A stretch of DNA of 64,000 bases from Crocinitomicaceae bacterium. Lineage in GTDB: Bacteria > Bacteroidota > Bacteroidia > Flavobacteriales_D > Crocinitomicaceae. The stretch covers positions 186,001 to 250,000 of the forward strand of contig JADJEU010000003.1 in the NCBI GenBank assembly GCA_016709005.1, read 5' to 3'. Shown here one piece after another: positions 16,136 to 24,301 of this stretch. A program made the translations under genes and the position numbers. The notes under the pieces are model-generated. The model was not told the origin of the DNA and searched no databases. It saw only the letters and a list, made by a program, of their open reading frames with translations. Numbering within the stretch: position 1 is the stretch's first letter; each line of letters begins with the position of its first letter.

Positions 16136-17578
16136 TCAGCTCAACACCTTTTTTTCCAGTCCGGTTCCTTTAATATTCGTTGCGTTTTTTGCTCTGAAAA
16201 ATCGTGAGAACAATTGTTTTTGTTCTTGTTCCGGAATTCCAATTCCTGAATCTTTAACAGTTATAATCAATTCTTTATCTGAGACGGTTGAATGATAAAT
16301 GATTGTCTGACCTTCTTTGGAATATTTGATGGCGTTGGTTAACAAGTTATAGGAGATGTTTCTGAGAATGTTCAGATCAGAATTAATTTCGGTGTTATTA
16401 GCGTCAATTTTACAATCAAGTATTTGGCCATCCTGGCACATGCTCTGCATGTCTTCAACCATCTCTCTGACAAAAGCGGCATAATCAAAACATGAAAGTT
16501 TAATTTCTGTTTTTTGATTTTCGAGTTTGTCAACAGACAGAAAATCATTCAGAATATCGGTAAGACCTTTTACTGAATTTTTGATTCGTTTTATGTGTTT
16601 TGGCGTGTTTTCGTATGATCCGTTTTCAATGTATTTATCAATCAAAGAAACGGATGAAAGCACGGTGCTTAAAGGTGTTCTGAACTCATGTGAAGCCATG
16701 CTGACAAAGCGTGATTTCATTTCATTCAATGATTTTTCTTTTTTGAGTGCTTCTTCCAATTGCTGCGATGCAATTTTTTGAGACGTAATGTTTTGTTCGA
16801 CAACCAGAATTCTATCTACTGCTTCGTTTTTTTTGGACAAGGGAACTGCCGTAAGGCGATAAAATTGTTCTTTGTACTCGAGTTCAAAATCGTGTGATGT
16901 GCCTTCAAAGACTTCCATCAGCGCTTTCTGAATGCGTGGTCTGATTTCTTCTGATAATCTTTTTAAATAAGAAGTGCCAATTAATTTTTCACTGGTGATT
17001 CCAAGTTGAAATAGTTCTTTTCCTTCAACAAAAATATAATTGAGATTGCGGTCAAATACGTTGATTGTACCGTTAGGGAAGTTTCGTGCAATTGCGCTGT
17101 AAAGTTCCTGGCTTTCCTGCACTTGCTGGGTACGCTCTGTGACCTTTTTCTCAAGATCGGCATTCAGTTCTCTGATTTGTTTTTCTTGTTCAACCCTAAC
17201 TGAAATGTCCGTGATAAGGGCAGCTACATACACTTCATTATTTAAGCTGAAGTGATTGAGTGAAACTTCAACGTAAAACAACGATCCGTCTTTTCTGGCA
17301 GCTTGCAGATTCATGCCGGCACCCATGGATCGTTTATGTGGGTTTTGATGATAACTGGTGCGCAGGCCCACGTGCTTTTCACGCGAACCCATCGGAATCA
17401 GCGACTCAATTTTTGAGCCCTCCAGTTCATCAGGACCATAACCAAAAAGTTCCTTTGCTCTTGGATTGGCAAGTAAAATAACACCCTCTTTATTTACAAT
17501 AAGTGCCCCTTCATTGATGGACGCAAACAATAATTCGTAAATTGGGAAATTCGGAGATTTGGTAAAATCAAGTTTCAA
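16136..17578 (-). CDS. PAS-domain sensor histidine kinase, 3'-truncated
   Basis: 480-aa soluble histidine kinase with two PAS domains (about 12-125 and 155-265), a coiled-coil linker, a HisKA domain with phospho-His H297 in SHEFRTPLS, and an HATPase domain with the N-box (NISYNLLTNAIKYS, N415) and G1 box DSGIGIP. It breaks off inside the G2 box: GTGL is followed by EKKVLS and a stop where GTGLGL... is expected. No membrane segment is seen, as in FixL-type oxygen or redox sensors. The start is a TTG at 17578; no in-frame ATG lies upstream before a stop. A Crp/Fnr-like palindrome sits just upstream. Confidence 0.82.
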   Translation of the reverse strand: MKLDFTKSPNFPIYELLFASINEGALIVNKEGVILLANPRAKELFGYGPDELEGSKIESLIPMGSREKHVGLRTSYHQNPHKRSMGAGMNLQAARKDGSLFYVEVSLNHFSLNNEVYVAALITDISVRVEQEKQIRELNADLEKKVTERTQQVQESQELYSAIARNFPNGTINVFDRNLNYIFVEGKELFQLGITSEKLIGTSYLKRLSEEIRPRIQKALMEVFEGTSHDFELEYKEQFYRLTAVPLSKKNEAVDRILVVEQNITSQKIASQQLEEALKKEKSLNEMKSRFVSMASHEFRTPLSTVLSSVSLIDKYIENGSYENTPKHIKRIKNSVKGLTDILNDFLSVDKLENQKTEIKLSCFDYAAFVREMVEDMQSMCQDGQILDCKIDANNTEINSDLNILRNISYNLLTNAIKYSKEGQTIIYHSTVSDKELIITVKDSGIGIPEQEQKQLFSRFFRAKNATNIKGTGLEKKVLS

Positions 17579-17593
17579 TGTCCTCTTGTGTTG

Positions 17594-17605
17594 TGATTTT
17601 TATCA
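17594..17605. promoter_or_regulatory. Crp/Fnr-like operator between kinase and ccoI
   Basis: TGATTTTTATCA has TGA-N6-TCA symmetry, the spacing of Crp and Fnr sites. It differs by one central base from the site at 26791-26802. A CAATTTTG (17629-17636), one mismatch from TAnnTTTG, places the operator centre near -40 relative to a ccoI start site, a class II activator position. Inferred target: the RR/Crp-type regulator encoded next door or an Fnr homologue. Confidence 0.6.
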
Positions 17606-17656
17606 GGGTAAATTTAGTCAGATTAGGCCAATTTTGTACATTCGTTAGGAAGATTC

Positions 17657-20011
17657 ATGAGTAATTGTTACCACTGTCAGGGTGAATGCGAGGTTGAGAT
17701 AAGCTTTGACGACAAAATATTTTGTTGTGATGGCTGTCAAACCGTTTATGAAATCCTTTCTACTACTGATCTTACAAACTATTATGCCATTGATAAAAAC
17801 CCTGGCATTAAAGCAAGTAAAAACTTCAAGGGCAAGTTTAATTTTCTGGATCTGCCGGAGTTCCGCAATAAATTGGTTTTTTTTAGTGAAAACTCGATTT
17901 CCAAAATACGATTTTTTCTTCCGCAAATTCACTGTTCGTCTTGCCTTTGGCTTTTAGAACGATTGGCTAAACTTCGTAAAGGAGTGATTCAAAGTCAGGT
18001 CAATTTTGTCAAAAAAGAGGTGGAGATTACCTTTAATGAAACTGAAATTTCCCTTCGTGAACTTGCTGAATTACTTGCGTCTATTGGGTATCCGCCTTCC
18101 ATTACGCTGGAAGATTATGAAAAGAAAAAATCGGTTTCTACAGATCGCCGTTTGATTCTTCAGATTGGTGTTGCCGGTTTCTGTTTTGGAAACATGATGC
18201 TGCTCAGTTTTCCTGAATATTTGGGACTGGATGAGAATTATGAAAATTTTCAAACGGTATTTAATTATTTGAATCTAATCCTCTCCATTCCGGTTCTGTT
18301 GTATTGCAGCCAGGATTACCTGATTTCTGCGTGGAAAGCGGTCAGAGCAAAATTTATCAATATCGATGTTCCAATTACGCTTGGCGTGCTTGCTTTTTAT
18401 TTTCAATCACTGTATGAAATTTTATCCGGAACTGGTGCGGGATATCTGGATTCTTTTGCAGGGTTGATTTTCTTTTTATTAGTTGGAAAATGGTTTCAGC
18501 AAACTACCTATGGCACCATTAATTTTGAGCGTGATTATAAGTCATATTTCCCGGTTGCGGTTTCTAAAATCGAAAATGAAGTAGAAGAAATTGTGCCGCT
18601 GAGAAATATAAAATTGGGTGATCGCATTGTCATCCGAAACAATGAATTGATTCCGGCAGATTCCATTTTGGTAAAAGGAAAAGGCAATATTGATTATAGT
18701 TTTGTTTCCGGTGAATCTGCGCTGATCTCAAAATCTTCAGGTGATAAAGTATATGCCGGTGGCAGACAAGATGGCCAATCGATTGAAATTGAAATAGAAA
18801 AAGAAGTTGAAAATTCTTACTTAACCAGCTTGTGGAATAATCCGGTTTTTGATAAAGAAAAAATCAATACTTCCTTCACCGAAAACATTACCAAATATTT
18901 CACCTTTGCTATTTTATTGCTTGCATTTGGCGGTGCGATTTTCTGGAGTTTTGCAGATTCTTCTAAATCCATTTTTGTCATTGTATCAGTCTTGATTATT
19001 GCTTGTCCATGTGCCATTGCATTGTCTGTGCCATTCACATATGGTAATGGAATTCGAATTCTGGGGCGTAATTCATTCTACTTGCGATCCACTAAAGTGA
19101 TCGAATCTGTTTCAAATGTCACTGACCTTGTTTTTGATAAAACCGGAACCATCACATACAACAATCAATCACAAATTGTCTGGTCTGGAAATCCATTAAC
19201 TGAAAAAGAAAGTGAAATTATTGCGTCAGTTACAGCACAGTCATCACATCCGTTGAGCAGACAAATTCACCGTTTTTTAAATCAGAAAAAATCAGCCATT
19301 CTGCTCCATGATTTGGTTGAAATTCCGGGTAAGGGAATCAGTGCAACTGTTGATGGTAAAAGTTTTCAGATCGGCAGCGCAAGCTGGTTGGGTGTTGCTA
19401 ATAGTGTTCTGGGAACGCGTGTTTATGTCGCTGAAGATGGAAAGGTTTTAGGGGCATTTGTTTTTGAAAATGTCTATCGCGCGGGAATCGAAAAATTGTT
19501 TGCTGATCTTGGAACAAAATTCAGATTACATATTTTATCCGGCGATAACGAAGCTGAAAAATCGAACCTGGAAAAAATTGTTCCGTCCGGTACAAAAATG
19601 AATTTCAATCAGCAACCCGAAGACAAGTTAAATTACATAGCCGCGCTCCAGAAAGAGGGCAAAAAAGTAATGATGCTAGGTGATGGATTAAATGATGCGG
19701 GAGCCCTCAGGCAAAGTAATGTTGGTATATCGGTGGTTGATGATGTTTATTCATTTTCGCCTTCTTCAGATGCCATTATTGATGGACAAAAACTTACAAA
19801 GCTGAAAAAGTATATTGACTATTGTACGTTCAATAAGTCGGTCGTTAAATTGAGTTATGCTTTTTCAATTTTCTATAACATTATCGGTTTATCTTTTGCA
19901 TTAACCGGAACGTTAACGCCACTTGTTGCAGCGGTGTTGATGCCGGTAAGTTCCATCAGTGTTGTGCTTTTGGTTACGCTTCTTACAAATCTTAAAGGAC
20001 GAGGTTTGTAA
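17657..20011 (+). CDS. ccoI: Copper-translocating P-type ATPase CcoI/FixI
   Basis: 784-aa P1B-type ATPase that exports copper for assembly of the cbb3 oxidase CuB site. The N-terminus has the CcoI-specific Cys-rich domain (CYHCQGEC, CCDGC) and an HMA-like metal site IHCSSCLWLL. Then come transmembrane helices, the actuator motif SGES, the intramembrane metal site ACPCAIAL, the phosphorylation site DKTGTIT and the hinge GDGLNDAGAL. It is divergent from the sensor kinase and convergent to the ccoG-ccoH block, which supports the cbb3 role over general copper export (CopA). Confidence 0.95.
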   Translation: MSNCYHCQGECEVEISFDDKIFCCDGCQTVYEILSTTDLTNYYAIDKNPGIKASKNFKGKFNFLDLPEFRNKLVFFSENSISKIRFFLPQIHCSSCLWLLERLAKLRKGVIQSQVNFVKKEVEITFNETEISLRELAELLASIGYPPSITLEDYEKKKSVSTDRRLILQIGVAGFCFGNMMLLSFPEYLGLDENYENFQTVFNYLNLILSIPVLLYCSQDYLISAWKAVRAKFINIDVPITLGVLAFYFQSLYEILSGTGAGYLDSFAGLIFFLLVGKWFQQTTYGTINFERDYKSYFPVAVSKIENEVEEIVPLRNIKLGDRIVIRNNELIPADSILVKGKGNIDYSFVSGESALISKSSGDKVYAGGRQDGQSIEIEIEKEVENSYLTSLWNNPVFDKEKINTSFTENITKYFTFAILLLAFGGAIFWSFADSSKSIFVIVSVLIIACPCAIALSVPFTYGNGIRILGRNSFYLRSTKVIESVSNVTDLVFDKTGTITYNNQSQIVWSGNPLTEKESEIIASVTAQSSHPLSRQIHRFLNQKKSAILLHDLVEIPGKGISATVDGKSFQIGSASWLGVANSVLGTRVYVAEDGKVLGAFVFENVYRAGIEKLFADLGTKFRLHILSGDNEAEKSNLEKIVPSGTKMNFNQQPEDKLNYIAALQKEGKKVMMLGDGLNDAGALRQSNVGISVVDDVYSFSPSSDAIIDGQKLTKLKKYIDYCTFNKSVVKLSYAFSIFYNIIGLSFALTGTLTPLVAAVLMPVSSISVVLLVTLLTNLKGRGL

Positions 20012-20374
20012 TCAAGATTTCAAAAGTTATTCTATATCTATCAGAATGGGAATGAGCTCTGGTTTTTTATTTCCCGCAGATTAACGCAGATTTTAAAACC
20101 GCAGATTTGCACAGATTTGATTTGAGTTCAAGCTTGATTAAGTTAGGGAAGTTGTATCAGCTGAATCAGCGATTTTTTCTGTGGAATTCCATCTAACTAC
20201 CTTAAATGATCGCCTTAAAAATTTTGCCACTAAGACACCAAGGCTCAAAGAATTCAAAGCAGCTTAGCGTCTTAGTGTCTTTGTGGCAATACAGTTGGCC
20301 AGCTCGTTCTATATTTTCACGTCTATTAGAATCAACGGGAAAATAAGTTCTGGTTTTCCTTTTTGATTTTAAGA
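20012..20374. other. Intergenic repeats between ccoI and TauE/SafE gene
   Basis: No gene is seen. Around 20080-20125 CGCAGATT motifs recur (CCGCAGATTAACGCAGATT, CCGCAGATTTGCACAGATT). At 20225-20285 GCCACTAAGACACCAAG and CTTAGTGTCTTTGTGGC form a 17-bp inverted repeat with two mismatches. Both motifs are of the kind repeated around many Bacteroidota genomes; the CGCAGATT type returns near 54.7 kb. Confidence 0.6.
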
Positions 20375-21079
20375 TTACTGATGCGGCAAAATCTGAGCAC
20401 AAACTTCAAACGCTTCTCCTTCTTTTGGCGCTTCAATAGAATCATTGAAATGACTGGTTCCTTTCCAGATCATAAATAATCCAACAAAAAGAAAAGCAGC
20501 CATTCTGAGTTTGGGTGCATGTTTTTGAAAGGCAGATTTAAAATAGCCAGCCGTAAAAAGAAATACACTCATCAGGGGTAAAGTTCCCAGTCCAAAGAAG
20601 AGCATAAATAAAGTGCTGTCAATAAAATTGGTTTGACTCATGGCTCCAAGCGCTGCCATATAAACCATGCCGCACGGAACAAATCCATTTAAAAAACCAA
20701 TGTAAAAACTGTACTCAACTTTATCTTTATTCAGTGATTGGGCAAGTTTATTTTTGAGATTGAAATAGCTGCTGAAGATTTTAAATCCGCTACGTTCCAT
20801 TTTATTTAGAAGCATAGGAATTAAGGCAAGCAGAATCATTAAAATACCTACCGCAATTGTAATAGTTGCCTGAACTTTGAATGAATCAATAAAAGCAGGT
20901 ACCATTCCAAAAACTGATCCTAAACTTAAATAGGCAAGAATTTTTCCGCCGTGATAAAGTGAGATGGCGGTAATTCGGTTTTTTCCTTTTGATCCCGGAA
21001 TCATAAGAGCAATTGGTCCGCACATGCCAATGCAGTGCCAGCTTACAAGCAGTCCTATGAGAAATCCGGTCCAGATCAT
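20375..21079 (-). CDS. TauE/SafE-like membrane protein of the cco cluster
   Basis: 234-aa polytopic membrane protein with about six helices. The start GLLVSWHCIGMCGPIALMIP carries the HxxxMCGP motif typical of the COG2836 (UreH/SafE-like) proteins found beside ccoG-ccoH in Bacteroidota. NGFVPCGMVYMAALGAM is the second conserved repeat half. The cysteine, methionine and histidine residues suggest metal (perhaps copper) handling for oxidase assembly; that is inference. Its ATG abuts the ccoH stop codon, so the two are translationally coupled. Confidence 0.88.
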   Translation of the reverse strand: MIWTGFLIGLLVSWHCIGMCGPIALMIPGSKGKNRITAISLYHGGKILAYLSLGSVFGMVPAFIDSFKVQATITIAVGILMILLALIPMLLNKMERSGFKIFSSYFNLKNKLAQSLNKDKVEYSFYIGFLNGFVPCGMVYMAALGAMSQTNFIDSTLFMLFFGLGTLPLMSVFLFTAGYFKSAFQKHAPKLRMAAFLFVGLFMIWKGTSHFNDSIEAPKEGEAFEVCAQILPHQ

Positions 21080-21520
21080 TTAGAAACTGATTTGATCTTC
21101 GAAGATGTAATTTTTTGCGCCATCACTCCATTCAACAGTCACATCGTAATATCCTTCTTTGAAATTTTCATACGACAAAATCTGCTGATTATTTTCATTT
21201 AGTTTGAGATCAAATTCACGATCATATTTTTTTTGATCGGGACGATAGAAGGTTATTTTTCCTTTATCTGCCAAAACTACATGCTCGGGAAATTCTAAAA
21301 CAACTCCTTCTTCTTTTTGAGTAAGAATTACTTTCTGCTCCATGACATTGTAGTTGGATTTACTCTCTTTGTTTTTATCGTAGTTGAGTTCGTTTTCGTA
21401 ATAATCTTCTTCAACAAGATCAGCATTTTTAGTAAAGGCATAATAGACCACTGTTACAATAGACGCCATAAATGCGATCATAAAAATTGTAATTCCTTTT
21501 CCCCAATTCATAATCTTCAT
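21080..21520 (-). CDS. ccoH: FixH/CcoH family cbb3 oxidase assembly protein
   Basis: 146-aa protein with one N-terminal transmembrane helix (ITIFMIAFMASIVTVVYYAF) and a periplasmic beta-rich domain. The motif EDYYENELNYDKNKESKSN after the helix is the FixH signature. It is needed for stable assembly of cbb3 oxidase in other bacteria. It lies 25 nt after ccoG and directly abuts the TauE/SafE gene. Confidence 0.92.
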   Translation of the reverse strand: MKIMNWGKGITIFMIAFMASIVTVVYYAFTKNADLVEEDYYENELNYDKNKESKSNYNVMEQKVILTQKEEGVVLEFPEHVVLADKGKITFYRPDQKKYDREFDLKLNENNQQILSYENFKEGYYDVTVEWSDGAKNYIFEDQISF

Positions 21521-21545
21521 TTTTAAATTTTACTTTTTTATTTTT

Positions 21546-22952
21546 CTAGAAACCAGGTCCGCTAAAGCTGATTTCTTCTTCAGTAACGAGTCGGTCACCT
21601 GAATAGATTCCTAAAACAACTTCTGTTTTTGGTCCGGTAATTTCAGATGCTTTCATTTTCACTAAAAGATTTCTTTTAATTTGTTCACCGGGTTTTAATT
21701 CAAACGCTCCTCCGACAATTTCTACCTCTGCATTTTCACTGAGTACACTTATGGTGAGCTCATGCGACAGATTGGTTTTGTTGGTAATAGTAGCTTCAAA
21801 TATATTACTGATGGTAGTTTCATCCATACGCTGAAAAGTGGTTCCGCGTACTCTGAGAATAGTTGCATCAATCTCTGTGCGCGTAAAAAGAAGTGCAACC
21901 AGCAAACCAACAATGGCCAGCATCAAAACAATATAGGCTTTTGCCCGTCTGCTTAATTTCCAGGGTTCACGAGTTTGAATGCTGCTTTCAGAATCAAAAC
22001 GAATCAATCCTTTTTCAAGTCCCACGCCTTCCATCATGTCATCGCATGCGTCCATACAAAGTGTGCAATTGATGCATTCCAATTGCGTACCGTTTCGAAT
22101 ATCAATTCCGGTTGGGCAAACATTCACACACTGATGACAATCAATACAATCACCTTTTCCTGCTGCTTTTCGGTCTTCTCCTTTTCTGAATTTGGCACGT
22201 GATTCACCGCGAACATGATCATACGCAACAAGCACCGAATGTTTGTCCAGTAACACGCCCTGAAGTCTGCCGTAAGGACAAACAGCTATGCACACTTGCT
22301 CTCTGAACCAGGCAAAGACAGCAAAGAAAACAGTTGTAAAAACTACAATGGCAAACAAACCGCCAAGATGATTTTTGGGATCATCAATGATAATTTCTTT
22401 CAAGCCGTCGCTGCCAATAATATAAGCAAGGAAAATATTTGCAATGATGAATGAAATGATCCAAAAAATGCTCCACTTTAAAGTACGCTTGAAAATTTTA
22501 TGAGCATTCCAGGGCATTTTGTCTAGTTGTTTCTGATGTGTCCAGTCGCCGTCAATTAAATATTCAATTCTGCGAAAAACAAACTCCATAAAAATTGTTT
22601 GAGGACAAACCCAACCGCAAAATAGCCTGCCAAAGACTACTGTAAATACAATTATGAGAACTACAAAGGCAATCATCCCAAATGCAAACAGAAAAATATC
22701 TTCAGGCCAAAATATCTGACCAAAAATCACAAACTTTCTTTCCAGAATATTAATCAGCAACAAAGGTTCACCTCCAATGCGCAGGAAAGGTCCGGCAATC
22801 AAAAGTGCCAGTAAAGCGTATGCTAAAATTTGTCTGCGTTTGAAATATTTTCCGAATTGTTTTTTAGGAAAAACCCAAACGCGTTTTCCTTTTTCGTCTA
22901 CTGTCGAAATCTTATCTCTGAACTGATCAAACCGTTGCTCGTTGTGACTCAT
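21546..22952 (-). CDS. ccoG: Cytochrome c oxidase accessory protein CcoG (FixG)
   Basis: 468-aa membrane ferredoxin-type protein implicated in copper reduction and delivery to cbb3 oxidase. Several N-terminal helices carry FGRLFCGWVCPQTIFMEFVF and REQVCIAVCPYGRLQG. A dicluster 4Fe-4S domain follows (CIDCHQCVNVCPTG, then CINCTLCMDACDDMM), then one more helix and a C-terminal Ig-like periplasmic domain. It is first of ccoG-ccoH-tauE, separated from ccoP by a terminator, so it probably has its own promoter (a minus-strand GACCTTTG resembles a -7 element). Confidence 0.96.
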   Translation of the reverse strand: MSHNEQRFDQFRDKISTVDEKGKRVWVFPKKQFGKYFKRRQILAYALLALLIAGPFLRIGGEPLLLINILERKFVIFGQIFWPEDIFLFAFGMIAFVVLIIVFTVVFGRLFCGWVCPQTIFMEFVFRRIEYLIDGDWTHQKQLDKMPWNAHKIFKRTLKWSIFWIISFIIANIFLAYIIGSDGLKEIIIDDPKNHLGGLFAIVVFTTVFFAVFAWFREQVCIAVCPYGRLQGVLLDKHSVLVAYDHVRGESRAKFRKGEDRKAAGKGDCIDCHQCVNVCPTGIDIRNGTQLECINCTLCMDACDDMMEGVGLEKGLIRFDSESSIQTREPWKLSRRAKAYIVLMLAIVGLLVALLFTRTEIDATILRVRGTTFQRMDETTISNIFEATITNKTNLSHELTISVLSENAEVEIVGGAFELKPGEQIKRNLLVKMKASEITGPKTEVVLGIYSGDRLVTEEEISFSGPGF

Positions 22953-22995
22953 TTGTTGTTGATTTGTGATGTTACAAAGGTCGGCATTAAATAAA

Positions 22996-23025
22996 AAAAG
23001 AGCGTGATTTTCGGCACACTCTTTT
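22996..23025 (-). terminator. Terminator between ccoP and ccoG
   Basis: AAAAGAGCGTG (22996-23006) pairs with CACACTCTTTT (23015-23025) with one G.T pair. On the minus strand it is followed by a run of T (TTTTTTTATTT). It lies 17 nt past the ccoP stop and separates the structural genes from the assembly genes. Confidence 0.78.
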
Positions 23026-23041
23026 ATGACTTTTGAGTAAA

Positions 23042-24118
23042 TTATTCTACGATGATCTTTCCCTGTGGAGCAATGCCGTCAGGAGGTGCCACGTAATCGA
23101 GTTGTAAAATATAACTTGCTACAGACTGAATCTCATCAGCCTTAATGATGTCACTCCATTTGGCCATACCGTTACTTGTTCCGTCAGAAATGGTTTTGAA
23201 AACAGCTTTTATATCTCCACCATAAATCCAGGTGTTGTCTGTCAGGTTTGGTCCTGCTCCTCCGCGTCCATTTTCCATGTGACAAGTTTTGCAATAATCG
23301 GTGTAAACCTTTTCACCTTTTGCAATTGAACTTGCATCTTCCAAAAGAGTGACATTGTCTGCAGTGATTAAAACAGGATGAAGTCTTTTGTATTCTGCAA
23401 CTTCACGTTCACCTTCTTCCATCTCGGTTAAAAACTCTTGTTCCTGAAGCAAGCCAACATTAAAAACGTTGTAATAAAACAAGTAGAATACCGACCATAC
23501 AATTGTTACATAGAATCCATATTTCCACCAAGGTGGCAGGTTGTTGTCAAGTTCTTTAATGCCATCATAATCGTGATCCAATAGTATTGAACCTTCTTCT
23601 TCGATTGGTACAACATCGGTCAATTGCTTATTCCATTTTGCAAAGAGATTTATTTTTGCAGGAACTTTGTACTCAGATAATACCCCGCGCATGATGCCCG
23701 TGAGGTATAATATGATCATGATCAGAACTACATCGAGCGCAAAAAATGTCCAAAAGGCAGAGTCTGGAAATGAAACCAAATAGTCGGTTGAACCAGTTTC
23801 TGTAGCCGCAAATAGTTCAGAACTCATGGATATTCCAAAAAGAAGAAGAATTGTTTTCATGCCGCCTTTTATTTTTGAGCGTTTAAACTCAAGAATATTT
23901 TTGGCAGAACTGGAGAGACTGATAACAAATCCAACGAGAATGGCAGTAAAAATAACCATGATGGAAGCAAGTGCGGTAGGTGACATACCTAGTTCTTCGT
24001 AAATCGGTCTGTCAATTTCTGGTGCCACGGCGGCAGCTTCTTGCGATAAAAGTGTAAGGCCTGGAAGTACCAAAAAGGTTGTTAGCACAGGCTTAAGATA
24101 TTTCATGAATCTTTTCAT
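23042..24118 (-). CDS. ccoP: cbb3 oxidase subunit III CcoP (monohaem)
   Basis: 358-aa membrane-anchored cytochrome c. A signal-like N-terminus and a first pair of helices precede the usual CcoP core: helices near 115-140 and 205-225, HDYDGIKELDNNLPPWWKYGFY before the second, and a C-terminal cytochrome c domain with one haem site CKTCH and MAKWSD as the likely axial Met. Only one CxxCH is present, whereas proteobacterial CcoP is usually dihaem. The N-terminal ~100 residues are an extension. It passes electrons to CcoO. Confidence 0.92.
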   Translation of the reverse strand: MKRFMKYLKPVLTTFLVLPGLTLLSQEAAAVAPEIDRPIYEELGMSPTALASIMVIFTAILVGFVISLSSSAKNILEFKRSKIKGGMKTILLLFGISMSSELFAATETGSTDYLVSFPDSAFWTFFALDVVLIMIILYLTGIMRGVLSEYKVPAKINLFAKWNKQLTDVVPIEEEGSILLDHDYDGIKELDNNLPPWWKYGFYVTIVWSVFYLFYYNVFNVGLLQEQEFLTEMEEGEREVAEYKRLHPVLITADNVTLLEDASSIAKGEKVYTDYCKTCHMENGRGGAGPNLTDNTWIYGGDIKAVFKTISDGTSNGMAKWSDIIKADEIQSVASYILQLDYVAPPDGIAPQGKIIVE

Positions 24119-24130
24119 AATCCTGATTTT

Positions 24131-24301
24131 TTATTCTTCATCTAATGGGATTCGTTTGATCTCTTCAATTGTTTTGCGATCTGCTCTTAGAATGTAAATT
24201 CCAAGTCCCACAAAAAAGGTGAAGAATATGACAAGTGATATGATTGGAAAAATTTCAATTCCATCAATGCTGGTAAGATTGCCTTTTATATAGCTTAACA
24301 T
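24131..24301 (-). CDS. ccoQ: Small cbb3 oxidase subunit CcoQ-like
   Basis: 56-aa protein reading MLSYIKGNLTSIDGIEIFPI and continuing into one transmembrane helix (IISLVIFFTFFVGLGIYILR), ending ...RIPLDEE. Size, single helix, charged tail and position between ccoNO and ccoP fit CcoQ/FixQ, which stabilises the complex. Its ATG shares an A with the ccoNO stop (TAATG), so it is translationally coupled, and ccoP begins 12 nt further on. Short enough to be missed by gene callers. Confidence 0.85.
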   Translation of the reverse strand: MLSYIKGNLTSIDGIEIFPIISLVIFFTFFVGLGIYILRADRKTIEEIKRIPLDEE

